A DNA stretch of 29,593 bases from an uncultured Candidatus Saccharibacteria bacterium (GTDB lineage: Bacteria > Patescibacteria > Saccharimonadia > Saccharimonadales > 2-12-FULL-41-12). The stretch is from the NCBI GenBank assembly GCA_946478995.1, contig CAMLDK010000001.1, positions 1 through 29,593 of the forward strand, given 5' to 3'. The translations under genes were made by a program, and so were the position numbers. Positions 6,746-13,496 of this stretch are shown piece after piece. Position 1 is the first letter of the stretch. Each line of letters begins with the position of its first letter. The notes beneath the pieces were generated by a model that was not told the DNA's origin, made no database searches, and saw only the letters and a list, made by a program, of their open reading frames with translations.

Positions 6746-7950
6746 AAATACCAGACGCCATAAAACACATCAAAAAAGGCGGCATGCTGATTATAGTAGA
6801 CGATGAATCGCGCGAGAACGAAGGCGACCTTTACGTGGCTTCGGACAAAGTCACCCCGGAAATTATCAACACTATGATAAACCGTGCGGGCGGGCTGATC
6901 TGCTGCGCTATTACAAAAGAACAAGCCGGCAGGCTTTCCCTGCCGCTCATGGTCTCGAACTCTAAAAATACTGAAAAGACAGGAGTTAACTTTACCGTCT
7001 CAGTCAATGCAAGCAAAAACATTACAACCGGGGTATCTGCTTTTGACCGTGCTGAAACAATCAAAGTTATGTCCTCGCTCGATTCTGATTCCAGCCAGCT
7101 AACAAGGCCCGGCCATGTATTTGGTCTGGTTGCCCGGGACGGCGGCTTGCTCGAGCGTGAGGGCCATACCGAAGCGGCGGTCGACCTGGCTGAACTTGCC
7201 GGACTCAGCCCCTCCGGAGTAATCTGCGAAGTCGTTGGTAAAAACGGCGAGATGGCCAAGACCGATGAGCTGGAAAAGCTTTCCGTCGAGCTAAACGCCC
7301 CGATCGTACACATAAACGAACTAAAAAAATACCTGAGCAAAAATCCTTTACCTAAAAGAGAACATCCGGAAATACTCAAAGTCGCATCCTCTAAGCTACC
7401 TACAAAATACGGGGACTTTACTATTGGTATTTATCGAAGCGAGCTTGATGGCAGCGAGCACAGCGTCTTAACCATGGGCAGCCCCCGGAACCCCGCACTG
7501 GTTAGAATCCATTCTATGTGCCTGACCGGCGATACCTTCGGCTCTGAACGGTGTGATTGCCAAAACCAGCTTCACCAGAGTATTGAAGCAATTTCTAAGA
7601 ACGGAAGCGGCATCCTCCTGTATCTCGACCAGGAAGGTCGCGGTATCGGCCTGGAAAACAAGATACGTGCTTATGAGCTGCAAGACCAAGGCTTTGACAC
7701 GGTAGAAGCAAATTGCAAGCTAGGTTTGCCAGTCGACGGACGGGATTATAAAATTGCCGCCGATATACTAAAAGAACTTGGTATCTCCCAAATAGACCTG
7801 CTGACAAACAACCCATATAAAATTGATCAGCTGGAAAAACACGGTATCAGCGTAAGTCCTGTCCCGGTTGAAACCGAACCGAACTCGAACAATAAAAAAT
7901 ACCTGTCTGACAAGAAAAACAAGCTCGGCCATAAGCTGACGAAAGTTTAA
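6742..7950 (+). CDS. ribBA: Bifunctional DHBP synthase / GTP cyclohydrolase II
   Basis: Supplies both entry compounds of riboflavin synthesis. Residues about 1-200 are 3,4-dihydroxy-2-butanone 4-phosphate synthase: DDESRENEGDL (19-29), the RAGGLICCAIT segment and EGHTEAAVDLAELAGLSPSG, including the acidic and His residues that bind Mg and ribulose-5-phosphate. Residues about 205-402 are GTP cyclohydrolase II: the zinc site in CLTGDTFGSERCDC, LYLDQEGRGIGLENKIRAYELQ, and LLTNNPYKIDQLEKHGI. At 402 aa the fusion has normal length and neither domain lacks a key motif. The start overlaps the ribH stop by 4 bp; ribD begins 2 nt after its stop. Confidence 0.97.
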   Translation: MKIPDAIKHIKKGGMLIIVDDESRENEGDLYVASDKVTPEIINTMINRAGGLICCAITKEQAGRLSLPLMVSNSKNTEKTGVNFTVSVNASKNITTGVSAFDRAETIKVMSSLDSDSSQLTRPGHVFGLVARDGGLLEREGHTEAAVDLAELAGLSPSGVICEVVGKNGEMAKTDELEKLSVELNAPIVHINELKKYLSKNPLPKREHPEILKVASSKLPTKYGDFTIGIYRSELDGSEHSVLTMGSPRNPALVRIHSMCLTGDTFGSERCDCQNQLHQSIEAISKNGSGILLYLDQEGRGIGLENKIRAYELQDQGFDTVEANCKLGLPVDGRDYKIAADILKELGISQIDLLTNNPYKIDQLEKHGISVSPVPVETEPNSNNKKYLSDKKNKLGHKLTKV

Positions 7951-7952
7951 GA

Positions 7953-9011
7953 ATGCCTGAAGAAAAATTCATGCGGCGAGTTTTAGAATTAGCGGTTCAA
8001 GGAGAAGGATGGACCAGCCCCAACCCGATTGTCGGTGCTGTTTTAGTGAAGGATGGTCAAATTATCGGCGAGGGCTTCCATGAGAAGTTCGGAGAGCCGC
8101 ATGCCGAAGTCCAAGCCATAGTCTCGGCCGGGAAAAACACAAGAGGGGCGACCCTGTACGTAAACCTAGAGCCTTGTTCGAGCTACGGAAACACCCCGCC
8201 CTGCACCGATGCGATTATAAAAGCCGGGATAATTAAAGTAGTGTACGGTTCAAGCGACCCCACCCAGAACGGATCATCGAAAATCTTAAGTGACGCAGGT
8301 ATAGATGTCCGGGGAAAGGTTTTAAAAGACGAAGCAGATTTTCTAAACCGGCAGTTTCTTTATTTTATTGAGAAAAAACTCCCTTATATAACCGTGAAGT
8401 TTGCCGTAAGCTTGGACGGGAAATTGGCTACGAAGACTTATGATTCCAAATGGATCACCAATGAAGGCGCGCGCAGATATGCCCGCTCGCTTCGGGCGAA
8501 ACACCAGGCAATATTAGTGGGATCAAATACGGTCGTCCGAGACAATCCTCATCTTGGCACAAGATCCAAAAGCCTGAAAGACCCAGTGCGGATAATTTTG
8601 GACACGGAGCTTAAAACACCGGCTGATTCACAAGTTTATCGGGACTCAAACGTCATTGTTTTTACCGGTAATAAAACTCCAAAAGATAAGATTCAGCGCT
8701 TCCGAGAAAAAAATATAAATGTGCAGACCTTCAACACCAAGAAAATAAACATAGAACAAGTGCTCCAGTATCTGGCGAAACAAAAGATCATTAGTGTCCT
8801 GGTCGAGGGCGGCGGCGAGGTTATAGGCAGCTTTATAGACAATAAGGCAGTAAATGAGGTTTACGGCTTTTATGCGCCGATACTGGTCGGCGGGGGGCAA
8901 GCTCGTTCAATCTCCGGTACCGGAGCTGAAAAAATTAAAGATGGCCTGAAAATAAAAAATCCGCGATTTAAAAAATTTGGCGATAATTTCTTAATTCACG
9001 GGCTGGTATAA
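7953..9011 (+). CDS. ribD: Bifunctional pyrimidine deaminase / reductase RibD
   Basis: Deaminates 2,5-diamino-6-ribosylamino-pyrimidinone 5'-phosphate and then reduces the ribosyl side chain with NADPH. The N-terminal deaminase (about 1-145) shows the zinc motif HAEVQAI and EPCSSYGNTPPC. The C-terminal reductase (about 146-352) shows TVKFAVSLDGKLA, the RAKHQAILVGSNTV segment and LVEGGGEVIGSF. The 352-aa length is usual. The order ribE-ribH-ribBA-ribD differs from the Bacillus operon order (ribD-ribE-ribBA-ribH). The last codons (CTG GTA TAA) overlap a TATAAT box that probably drives the next gene. No FAD synthetase/flavokinase (ribF) is in the window. Confidence 0.97.
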   Translation: MPEEKFMRRVLELAVQGEGWTSPNPIVGAVLVKDGQIIGEGFHEKFGEPHAEVQAIVSAGKNTRGATLYVNLEPCSSYGNTPPCTDAIIKAGIIKVVYGSSDPTQNGSSKILSDAGIDVRGKVLKDEADFLNRQFLYFIEKKLPYITVKFAVSLDGKLATKTYDSKWITNEGARRYARSLRAKHQAILVGSNTVVRDNPHLGTRSKSLKDPVRIILDTELKTPADSQVYRDSNVIVFTGNKTPKDKIQRFREKNINVQTFNTKKINIEQVLQYLAKQKIISVLVEGGGEVIGSFIDNKAVNEVYGFYAPILVGGGQARSISGTGAEKIKDGLKIKNPRFKKFGDNFLIHGLV

Positions 9012-9012
9012 T
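9005..9012 (+). promoter_or_regulatory. Promoter inside the ribD stop, for the phosphatase gene
   Basis: TGGTATAAT with -10 at 9007-9012, overlapping the TAA of ribD. The ATG at 9021 lies 8 nt past the -10 box, so transcripts from here would be nearly leaderless. Confidence 0.45.
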
Positions 9013-9020
9013 TCGTGAGT

Positions 9021-9812
9021 ATGGCTTACAAGAAAGAGTTACAACAAGCGCTCAGGCTTGCCGATACGGCCGACGGGATTTCTATGAAATATTATCGGTC
9101 CAGAGACCTGGTAATTGAGACAAAGCCGGATGACTCTCCGGTTACCCAGGGCGACAAAGAAGTAGAAAAAGCACTTAGTAAAATCGTTTCCGAAGAATAC
9201 GGCGACAGCTACGTAGGTGAAGAAGGCACAAATTCCGAAGCAAGCGGCAGGCGCTGGCTGGTCGACCCAATTGACGGAACAAAGAATTTCCTGCGCGGTT
9301 TTCCCATCTGGGGTACTTTAATCTCATTGAAAATTTCCGGCGAAGTAGTTGTAGCATGCATATCCGCACCAGCCCTAGGTAGACGATGGTGGGCAGTTAA
9401 AGGAAATGGGGCGTTTACCCAGGATCCAGCCGGTAGTAAACGCAAAATAAATGTATCTCAAGTTAGCGATCTTTCTAATTCATTTTTGCTTCACAACGCG
9501 ATGATGACCTGGGACAAAACCAATGAAACCGACAAGGTTTTAGCTTTGCTGCGCAAAACCTGGCGCCAAAGGCATGTCGGAGATTTTCTGGCCTTTTTAT
9601 ATGTAGCCGAAGGTGTAGCCGATGGATGCTTTGACAGCTTCCCTGCCCTTTGGGATATTGAAGCCGCCCAGCTAATAGTAGAAGAAGCCGGCGGCGAAGT
9701 CTGGACCAGCGCGACCGAAAATACTCCCATCGATGCCCGTCGGCAATGTGTAGCATCAAACGGAAATTTCACCCAGACTATAATTGACGCTCTGGGTCTC
9801 ACAAAACGATAA
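9021..9812 (+). CDS. Inositol monophosphatase-family phosphatase (HisN-like)
   Basis: Magnesium-dependent, lithium-sensitive-type sugar phosphatase fold. Metal-binding motifs are visible: YVGEEG, DPIDGTKNFLRGFP, and LWDIEAAQLIVEEAGG. The N-terminal LRLADTADGISMKYYRSRDL and KPDDSPVTQGDKEVE resemble the histidinol-phosphatase/IMPase branch found in Actinobacteria. It follows ribD by a few bases. The riboflavin pathway needs a phosphatase for 5-amino-6-ribitylaminouracil 5'-phosphate, normally a HAD protein; this neighbour could fill that role, but that is inference. I chose ATG 9021 over GTG 9015 because it fits the -10 box at 9007-9012; the GTG would add two residues. Other possible substrates: histidinol-P, inositol-P, 3'-phosphoadenosine phosphate. 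Confidence 0.85.
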   Translation: MAYKKELQQALRLADTADGISMKYYRSRDLVIETKPDDSPVTQGDKEVEKALSKIVSEEYGDSYVGEEGTNSEASGRRWLVDPIDGTKNFLRGFPIWGTLISLKISGEVVVACISAPALGRRWWAVKGNGAFTQDPAGSKRKINVSQVSDLSNSFLLHNAMMTWDKTNETDKVLALLRKTWRQRHVGDFLAFLYVAEGVADGCFDSFPALWDIEAAQLIVEEAGGEVWTSATENTPIDARRQCVASNGNFTQTIIDALGLTKR

Positions 9813-9820
9813 TTATCTCT

Positions 9821-9828
9821 GTTATAAT
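9821..9828 (+). promoter_or_regulatory. Extended -10 promoter of tRNA-Arg
   Basis: TGTTATAAT-type sequence with -10 TATAAT at 9823-9828 (TG at 9820-9821). It leaves a leader of about 30 nt before tRNA-Arg. Confidence 0.55.
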
Positions 9829-9866
9829 GTAGTCTGCCCTTGGCTATTTCGCATTAATAGCGATAA

Positions 9867-9943
9867 GCCCCGGTAGCTCAGTGGATTAGAGCAAGACGGT
9901 TCTAACGTCAAGGTCGGGGGTTCGAGTCCCTCCCGGGGTACCA
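9867..9943 (+). tRNA. tRNA-Arg (UCU)
   Basis: Acceptor GCCCCGG pairs with CCGGGGT (G1-U72 wobble). D arm GCTC...GAGC. Anticodon loop GTTCTAA with anticodon TCT on a 4-bp GACG/CGTC stem plus an A-A mismatch. T arm GGGGGTTCGAGTCCCTC. The CCA is encoded. A small membrane-protein gene starts 14 nt downstream, so the tRNA may be cut from a shared transcript. Confidence 0.92.
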
Positions 9944-9957
9944 AGTCTAAAATTCTT

Positions 9958-10221
9958 ATGGACGATAAAGAAAAAGTTAAACAAGAAGTAAGGCAAGAGA
10001 TCAACCGATACGGCCGCAAGACCTTATATGCATCTTCCCTACTTAGCATCCCGTTTGTATACATAACTTATTTGATTTTCCATAATAGATTCTCGGAAAA
10101 TGTCGTTTTTGTTATAGGTATGGGAATTTATATTCTGGTTTTAACCATAATCATAAGACTTATAAGGAATTGGCTGCACAAGAAACCGGCAAGCTCCGGC
10201 TGGTATAATTGGCTAGATTAG
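9958..10221 (+). CDS. Small two-helix membrane protein, function unknown
   Basis: The 87-aa protein starts with a charged, amphipathic segment (DDKEKVKQEVRQEINRYGRK). Two membrane helices follow, about 23-40 (LYASSLLSIPFVYITYLI) and 49-68 (VVFVIGMGIYILVLTIIIRL), and then a basic loop. The tail is short and aromatic (SSGWYNWLD). I recognise no family. There is no Shine-Dalgarno site and it sits 14 nt after tRNA-Arg. The last codons encode the TATAAT box of the following Nudix gene, whose ATG is on the base after its TAG stop. Confidence 0.6.
   Translation: MDDKEKVKQEVRQEINRYGRKTLYASSLLSIPFVYITYLIFHNRFSENVVFVIGMGIYILVLTIIIRLIRNWLHKKPASSGWYNWLD
10202..10209 (+). promoter_or_regulatory. Promoter of the Nudix gene, inside the upstream coding end
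   Basis: TGGTATAAT with -10 at 10204-10209. It repeats the arrangement seen at ribD/IMPase: a TGG-TATAAT box built into the last codons of one gene, 12 nt before the next ATG. Confidence 0.4.
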
Positions 10222-10791
10222 ATGAGAACGATAATTCCTCAAAATGCCAAGCTTGTTCCCAAAGAAGCTGAATGTGTTTTCAAGGGTCAGATTTTTGATG
10301 TTTACCAGTGGCAGCAGAAAATGTTCGACGGCAGTTTTCAAACTTTTGAGATGTTGAAGCGCGCCGATACGGTAAAAGTCATAGCCATTAAAGATAGCAA
10401 GATCGTTATTTGCGAAGAGCAGCAGCCTAATACTAAAGTATTTTTTGACGTGCCGAGCGGCAGGCATGACGTAGAAAGCGAATCGGAGCTGGAAGCTGCC
10501 AAACGCGAGCTTCTGGAAGAGACCGGAATGACTTTTGCCAGCTGGAAATTAATTTCAATCAGGCAGTCGAATACTAAGATCGATTGGTTCGTTTATATGT
10601 TCTTAGCTACGGATTTCATAAACCAAGGCGCACAAATGTTGGACGCCGGCGAAAAAATAACCGTACACCTAAAGAGCTTTAGTGAGACTATAGAACTTGC
10701 TAATGACCCTCGGAATCGCTACATACCTGTTGAAATCCTCAAAAAAGCAGGATCTATAGATGGACTATTGAATTTGCCGGACTTTTCTTAA
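10222..10791 (+). CDS. Nudix hydrolase (ADP-ribose pyrophosphatase-like)
   Basis: Hydrolyses a nucleoside diphosphate linked to another group, using Mg ions. The 189-aa protein has a Nudix box at residues 80-103: G, six residues, E, seven residues, then RELLEETGM. The canonical box has five residues between the first G and E, so this copy has one extra residue there. The upstream segment (VKVIAIKDSKIVICEEQQPN) and size fit the ADP-sugar pyrophosphatase group (NudF-like), but substrate cannot be read from sequence. The ATG begins right after the TAG of the small membrane-protein gene and has its own TATAAT box 12 nt upstream. Confidence 0.85.
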   Translation: MRTIIPQNAKLVPKEAECVFKGQIFDVYQWQQKMFDGSFQTFEMLKRADTVKVIAIKDSKIVICEEQQPNTKVFFDVPSGRHDVESESELEAAKRELLEETGMTFASWKLISIRQSNTKIDWFVYMFLATDFINQGAQMLDAGEKITVHLKSFSETIELANDPRNRYIPVEILKKAGSIDGLLNLPDFS

Positions 10792-10836
10792 GTTATTGCC
10801 GCCGGTGTAACCTTAGTGCCTGTCGCAGCTTAATCA

Positions 10837-10855
10837 TGCTATAATTACCCCTGTT
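10837..10855 (+). promoter_or_regulatory. Extended -10 promoter of the structured leader and tRNA-His
   Basis: TGCTATAAT with -10 at 10840-10845, then TACCCCTGTT, identical over 16 nt to the tRNA-Gly promoter at 4160-4175. The predicted start at about 10852 leaves a leader of roughly 145 nt before tRNA-His. Confidence 0.65.
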
Positions 10856-10856
10856 T

Positions 10857-10970
10857 CCGACTTATCAACCAATCGGCCAAACCAAGCGTTTCGCTGTTTG
10901 GACGATTGAAAGGAGCAGTCGGTATAAACTGAAGTCGTAACAAAAGAAGATTCTCTTATTTTGTTACGAC
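10857..10970 (+). ncRNA. Two-hairpin structured RNA upstream of tRNA-His (candidate)
   Basis: Hairpin 1 is a nested rod. CCGAC (10857-10861) pairs with GTCGG (10918-10922). CAATCG (10870-10875) pairs with CGATTG (10903-10908). CCAAAC (10877-10882) pairs with GTTTGG (10896-10901), and AGCG-TTT-CGCT (10885-10895) forms the tip. A large asymmetric loop contains AAAGGAGCA. Hairpin 2 has a perfect 12-bp stem GTCGTAACAAAA (10934-10945) with TTTTGTTACGAC (10959-10970), topped by AAGA-TTC-TCTT. No ORF fits and neither hairpin ends in a T-tract. It does not match the SRP, 6S, tmRNA, RNase P or T-box consensus as I know them. It is probably transcribed with tRNA-His and released by RNase P or RNase Y. 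Confidence 0.55.
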
Positions 10971-10995
10971 GTAAGTTGGCGCCGCACTGCGACGC

Positions 10996-11073
10996 GGTGG
11001 CTGTAGCTCAGTTGGTTAGAGCGTCTGGTTGTGGTCCAGAAGGCCGTGGGTTCAAGTCCCATCAGCCACCCCA
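10996..11073 (+). tRNA. tRNA-His (GUG)
   Basis: Acceptor GTGGCTG (10997-11003) pairs with CAGCCAC (11063-11069). The extra G-1 (10996) faces C73 (11070), the histidine-tRNA hallmark. Anticodon loop TTGTGGT with anticodon GTG on stem CTGG/CCAG. CCA is encoded (11071-11073). CCGC (10982-10985) just upstream could pair with GCGG (10994-10997) at the 5' end in the precursor. Confidence 0.95.
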
Positions 11074-11125
11074 TAATAAAAAGTTTTTGCGTGTGTTAAT
11101 TTGAATGTTGGACTAAACCGGAGTC

Positions 11126-11539
11126 TCAGTTGAGCCTGAGTAAATCTTTTTCAATTTTTGCATTAATTATGTCTCTGCTTTCCCGAAAAGCCTGCAATAT
11201 TTCTTCTTCACTCCCTTCAGCTTTCGCCGGGTCTGGAAAATCCCAGTGCCGGCGGTTTTTAGCATTCGGAAAGAAGGGGCAGGCTTTGTCTGCTGAGTCA
11301 CATACGGTGATCACCTCGTCAAAGCTTTGATCTAAAAAGCGTTTCACGGTCTTGGAAGTTTGCTCTGATATATCTATGCCGATTTCTGACATAACCATGG
11401 TTGCTTCCGGTCGTACCTTAGACTCTTCTATGCCGGCGGAAGAAACTTCAAACTTACCCTTGCCAAAATGGCGGAGCAGTCCTTCGGCCATTTGTGATCT
11501 CGCTGAATTATCCCAGCAAATGAATAGAACCGTTATCAT
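11126..11539 (-). CDS. ArsC-type arsenate reductase / low-molecular-weight phosphatase family
   Basis: The 137-aa protein has the LMW-PTPase fold of thioredoxin-coupled arsenate reductases. The phosphate loop is C-X5-R-S: Cys8-WDNSA-Arg14-Ser15 (usual form CTGNSCRS). The two further Cys needed for the disulfide relay are present, Cys80 and Cys87 in VCDSADKACPFFP, as is the catalytic Asp region DFPDP (100-104). The P-loop residues Thr-Gly are replaced by Trp-Asp and the second Cys by Ala, so substrate specificity may differ. No arsR, arsB or acr3 is nearby, so arsenic detoxification is not supported by context. The stop is TGA, evidence that UGA is not recoded. Confidence 0.82.
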   Translation of the reverse strand: MITVLFICWDNSARSQMAEGLLRHFGKGKFEVSSAGIEESKVRPEATMVMSEIGIDISEQTSKTVKRFLDQSFDEVITVCDSADKACPFFPNAKNRRHWDFPDPAKAEGSEEEILQAFRESRDIINAKIEKDLLRLN

Positions 11540-11610
11540 GGTTTTAATATATCAAACTTAGCCTGAATAAAATGCTGTCTTTTTTAGTGATAAGTTTTCC
11601 ACGGAACGTA

Positions 11611-11639
11611 TTCAATATTTTTGCGCATAGTTATACAAT
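11611..11639 (+). promoter_or_regulatory. Promoter of the YggT-family gene
   Basis: TTCAAT (11611-11616), 17 bp, TACAAT (11634-11639). The leader is about 60 nt and ends in a Shine-Dalgarno site. Confidence 0.4.
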
Positions 11640-11706
11640 ATAGTCACATTAACAATAAGCGGCTTGTTTGGTGGGGAGTAAGTCAAACAAAAAAGGAGAG
11701 TGCGCT

Positions 11707-12054
11707 ATGGCACACCCAAGAGACTTAACACTAAAATTAAACCACGTCTTTATCACTTTGGTAGAGATAGTTCTGGCTGTGAGAGTAATCTTCTCACTTG
11801 TGGATGCCGATACGACCAACGGAGTCGTAAAGTGGTTTTACGATATGAGCGCGCCGCTGCTCGAACCGATCCGAGGCATTTATCCTTCGGTAGAGTATTC
11901 CAATACATACGTGCTGGAGCTGCCGACGATTTTTGCGATGGTAGGTTATGCGGTACTGGGCTACCTGGTGATCCTAGTAGTGAACCGTAATCCGAATCCA
12001 AAAGCCCTGGCAGGATTCGACATCAAAGAAGCTATTCGAAAAAGATTGAAATAA
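11707..12054 (+). CDS. YggT-family membrane protein
   Basis: The family of two- to four-helix membrane proteins is found near division genes in many bacteria; its function is unclear. The start ATG 11707 has a good GGAGAG Shine-Dalgarno site 8 nt upstream; a TTG at 11668 in the same frame is less likely. The 115-aa product has helix 1 near HVFITLVEIVLAVRVIFSLV and helix 2 near TIFAMVGYAVLGYLVILVV. Between them lies a conserved-looking segment with VKWFYDMSAPLLEPIRGIYP, matching the YggT signature 'T.P.L.P.R...P'. A basic tail (IRKRLK) ends the protein. It converges on the thiamine pyrophosphokinase gene with a one-base gap. Confidence 0.8.
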   Translation: MAHPRDLTLKLNHVFITLVEIVLAVRVIFSLVDADTTNGVVKWFYDMSAPLLEPIRGIYPSVEYSNTYVLELPTIFAMVGYAVLGYLVILVVNRNPNPKALAGFDIKEAIRKRLK

Positions 12055-12055
12055 A

Positions 12056-12736
12056 TCAGTAGTACCGAACTACTAAAAAGCGGCCTTTGCTTATATGCAG
12101 GGTCGCTTTTTTACTTGTCAGTTCATTGCTTATACCGATGTTGGCACGCAGAGACATATTGTATTTTGCCGGATTGTATTTCAGACCTGAAGAGCTTTCT
12201 ACCTTAACCGGTCCATAAAGAGGAATGAGTGATATCTTGTCTCCTTTTTTACCGAAAAAGACGCTGCTGCCTTCAGCTATGTACATTTTCTGGCTGGAGG
12301 TGATGATCCTAATATTTAAATTGCGATATTTACGCTTCGATAGCAGGATTACCGTGCCCAGTACATGGTCAATCTGGTCGCCGCCGGCGTTGACCAATAT
12401 TATCTCTTCAAGCTTTTTGTTTGCGGCAAAGTCAATAGCAGCCTCCGAATCCAGAAAGTCCTTGTCGCCCGGATATTTTACATAGACCGTACCGTCAATT
12501 GATATTTCCCGGCCGTATTTGTCTTCAGACAGGTCTTTAATTTTTTCGGGCAGATTCTTTATAGAGTCAAAATCGCCTATAACGGCGTGTGGTTTTAGGC
12601 CTGACTCAACTATCCTGTCGGCGCCTCCGTCGCAGCCGATCAATAAAGTCCCGTCATCGATGTATTCTCCGGCATAGCTTAGGTCTTTTTCATCGCCATT
12701 CAAGAAAATCAGAGCCCTACCAAATTTTTGTTCCAT
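12056..12736 (-). CDS. thiN: Thiamine pyrophosphokinase
   Basis: Transfers pyrophosphate from ATP to thiamine, giving thiamine diphosphate. Family motifs are in order: LIGCDGGAD, VIGDFDSI, a KDFLDSEAAI segment in place of the common 'DKDxTDxExAL', and NAGGDQIDHVLG. The C-terminal beta domain carries the thiamine-binding KVESSSGLKYN region. The 226-aa length is normal. It is the last gene of the TPP-riboswitch operon and overlaps the permease gene by 20 bp. Because this enzyme uses ready-made thiamine, it indicates that the neighbouring ABC transporter imports thiamine itself or a form convertible to it. Confidence 0.92.
   Translation of the reverse strand: MEQKFGRALIFLNGDEKDLSYAGEYIDDGTLLIGCDGGADRIVESGLKPHAVIGDFDSIKNLPEKIKDLSEDKYGREISIDGTVYVKYPGDKDFLDSEAAIDFAANKKLEEIILVNAGGDQIDHVLGTVILLSKRKYRNLNIRIITSSQKMYIAEGSSVFFGKKGDKISLIPLYGPVKVESSSGLKYNPAKYNMSLRANIGISNELTSKKATLHISKGRFLVVRYY
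12058..12074. repeat. Hairpin at the convergent end of yggT and thiN
   Basis: AGTAGT (12058-12063), loop ACCGA, ACTACT (12069-12074). It overlaps the last codons of thiN and sits 3 nt after the yggT stop. No long T-run follows, so terminator activity is uncertain. Confidence 0.35.
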
Positions 12737-13496
12737 CAGACCGCTTCCATGGCATTAGTTTGCTTTGCAGAAAAAATATCAGGCCGAGAAGAGCAATAGA
12801 TGATACTATTATCACCAAAGTTACCGCGAACACCAAAGCAGTAGCATGTGAGCTGGCCGAAGTCTGCAAGTAGACGCCTAAGCCTTTGAATGCGCCGACA
12901 TACTCGCCGATCACAGCGGCGGTGACCGCATAGACTGCGCCGATCTTAAGGCCGGAGAAAAACCTATCAAGCGCGTAAGGCATATTCAAATAAAACAAAG
13001 TCTGTACCCTGGATGCGCCAAGAGTATGCAGATATTCGCTGAGGTGTTTGGGCGTATTTAGAAGACCATCAGATGCAGAAACGGCAATCGGAAAGAAACA
13101 AAATACCGCCACCAAAATAACCTTAGGCAAAAGACCAAAACCAAGCCAGAGTACTAAAAGCGGCGCTATGGCGATGATCGGAATAGTCTGGGAAATTACT
13201 AAAATCGGATATAATACCCGCCGCAAGACGCCGGAGTAAAATATTGCAATAGCTATAAACAGCCCGATGATGATCGCCATAAAAAACCCGATGATTGTCT
13301 CTGTGACAGTTTGGATCGCATGAGTGAAAATGATTTCCCGAAATTCAAAAAGCGATCTAAACACAAGGCTGGGCGGCGGCAAAACCGATTGTTTTATAGA
13401 GCTCATCTGCGTGTATATCTGCCATACAGCCAAGAGTAAAAAGACGGCGGCTATCGAAGGGTAGAAAATTTTAATATGCCTCATAAAAGCTTTCAT
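12717..13496 (-). CDS. ABC transporter permease (ThiX / SsuC-TauC type)
   Basis: Inner-membrane channel subunit of a nitrate/taurine/thiamine-precursor type importer. The 259-aa protein has a first helix near residues 11-28 and about five more. The cytoplasmic coupling 'EAA' loop reads EYLHTLGASRVQTLFYLNMP followed by ALDRFFSGLKIG, as in BPD_transp_1 proteins. It overlaps the ATPase gene by 4 bp and the thiN gene by 20 bp, so the four genes form one translation-coupled unit. The riboswitch in front of the operon and the partner binding protein support a thiamine-related substrate over sulfonates. Confidence 0.88.
   Translation of the reverse strand: MKAFMRHIKIFYPSIAAVFLLLAVWQIYTQMSSIKQSVLPPPSLVFRSLFEFREIIFTHAIQTVTETIIGFFMAIIIGLFIAIAIFYSGVLRRVLYPILVISQTIPIIAIAPLLVLWLGFGLLPKVILVAVFCFFPIAVSASDGLLNTPKHLSEYLHTLGASRVQTLFYLNMPYALDRFFSGLKIGAVYAVTAAVIGEYVGAFKGLGVYLQTSASSHATALVFAVTLVIIVSSIALLGLIFFLQSKLMPWKRSDGTKIW

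Noticed and set aside
11585..11605. DnaA box / replication origin (TTTTCCACGG)
   Set aside because: A single poor match to TTATNCACA with no cluster, no dnaA or dnaN, and no A+T-rich unwinding element.
11668..11706. Longer YggT-family start at TTG 11668
   Set aside because: The ATG at 11707 has a strong Shine-Dalgarno site, and the extra residues do not resemble the family.
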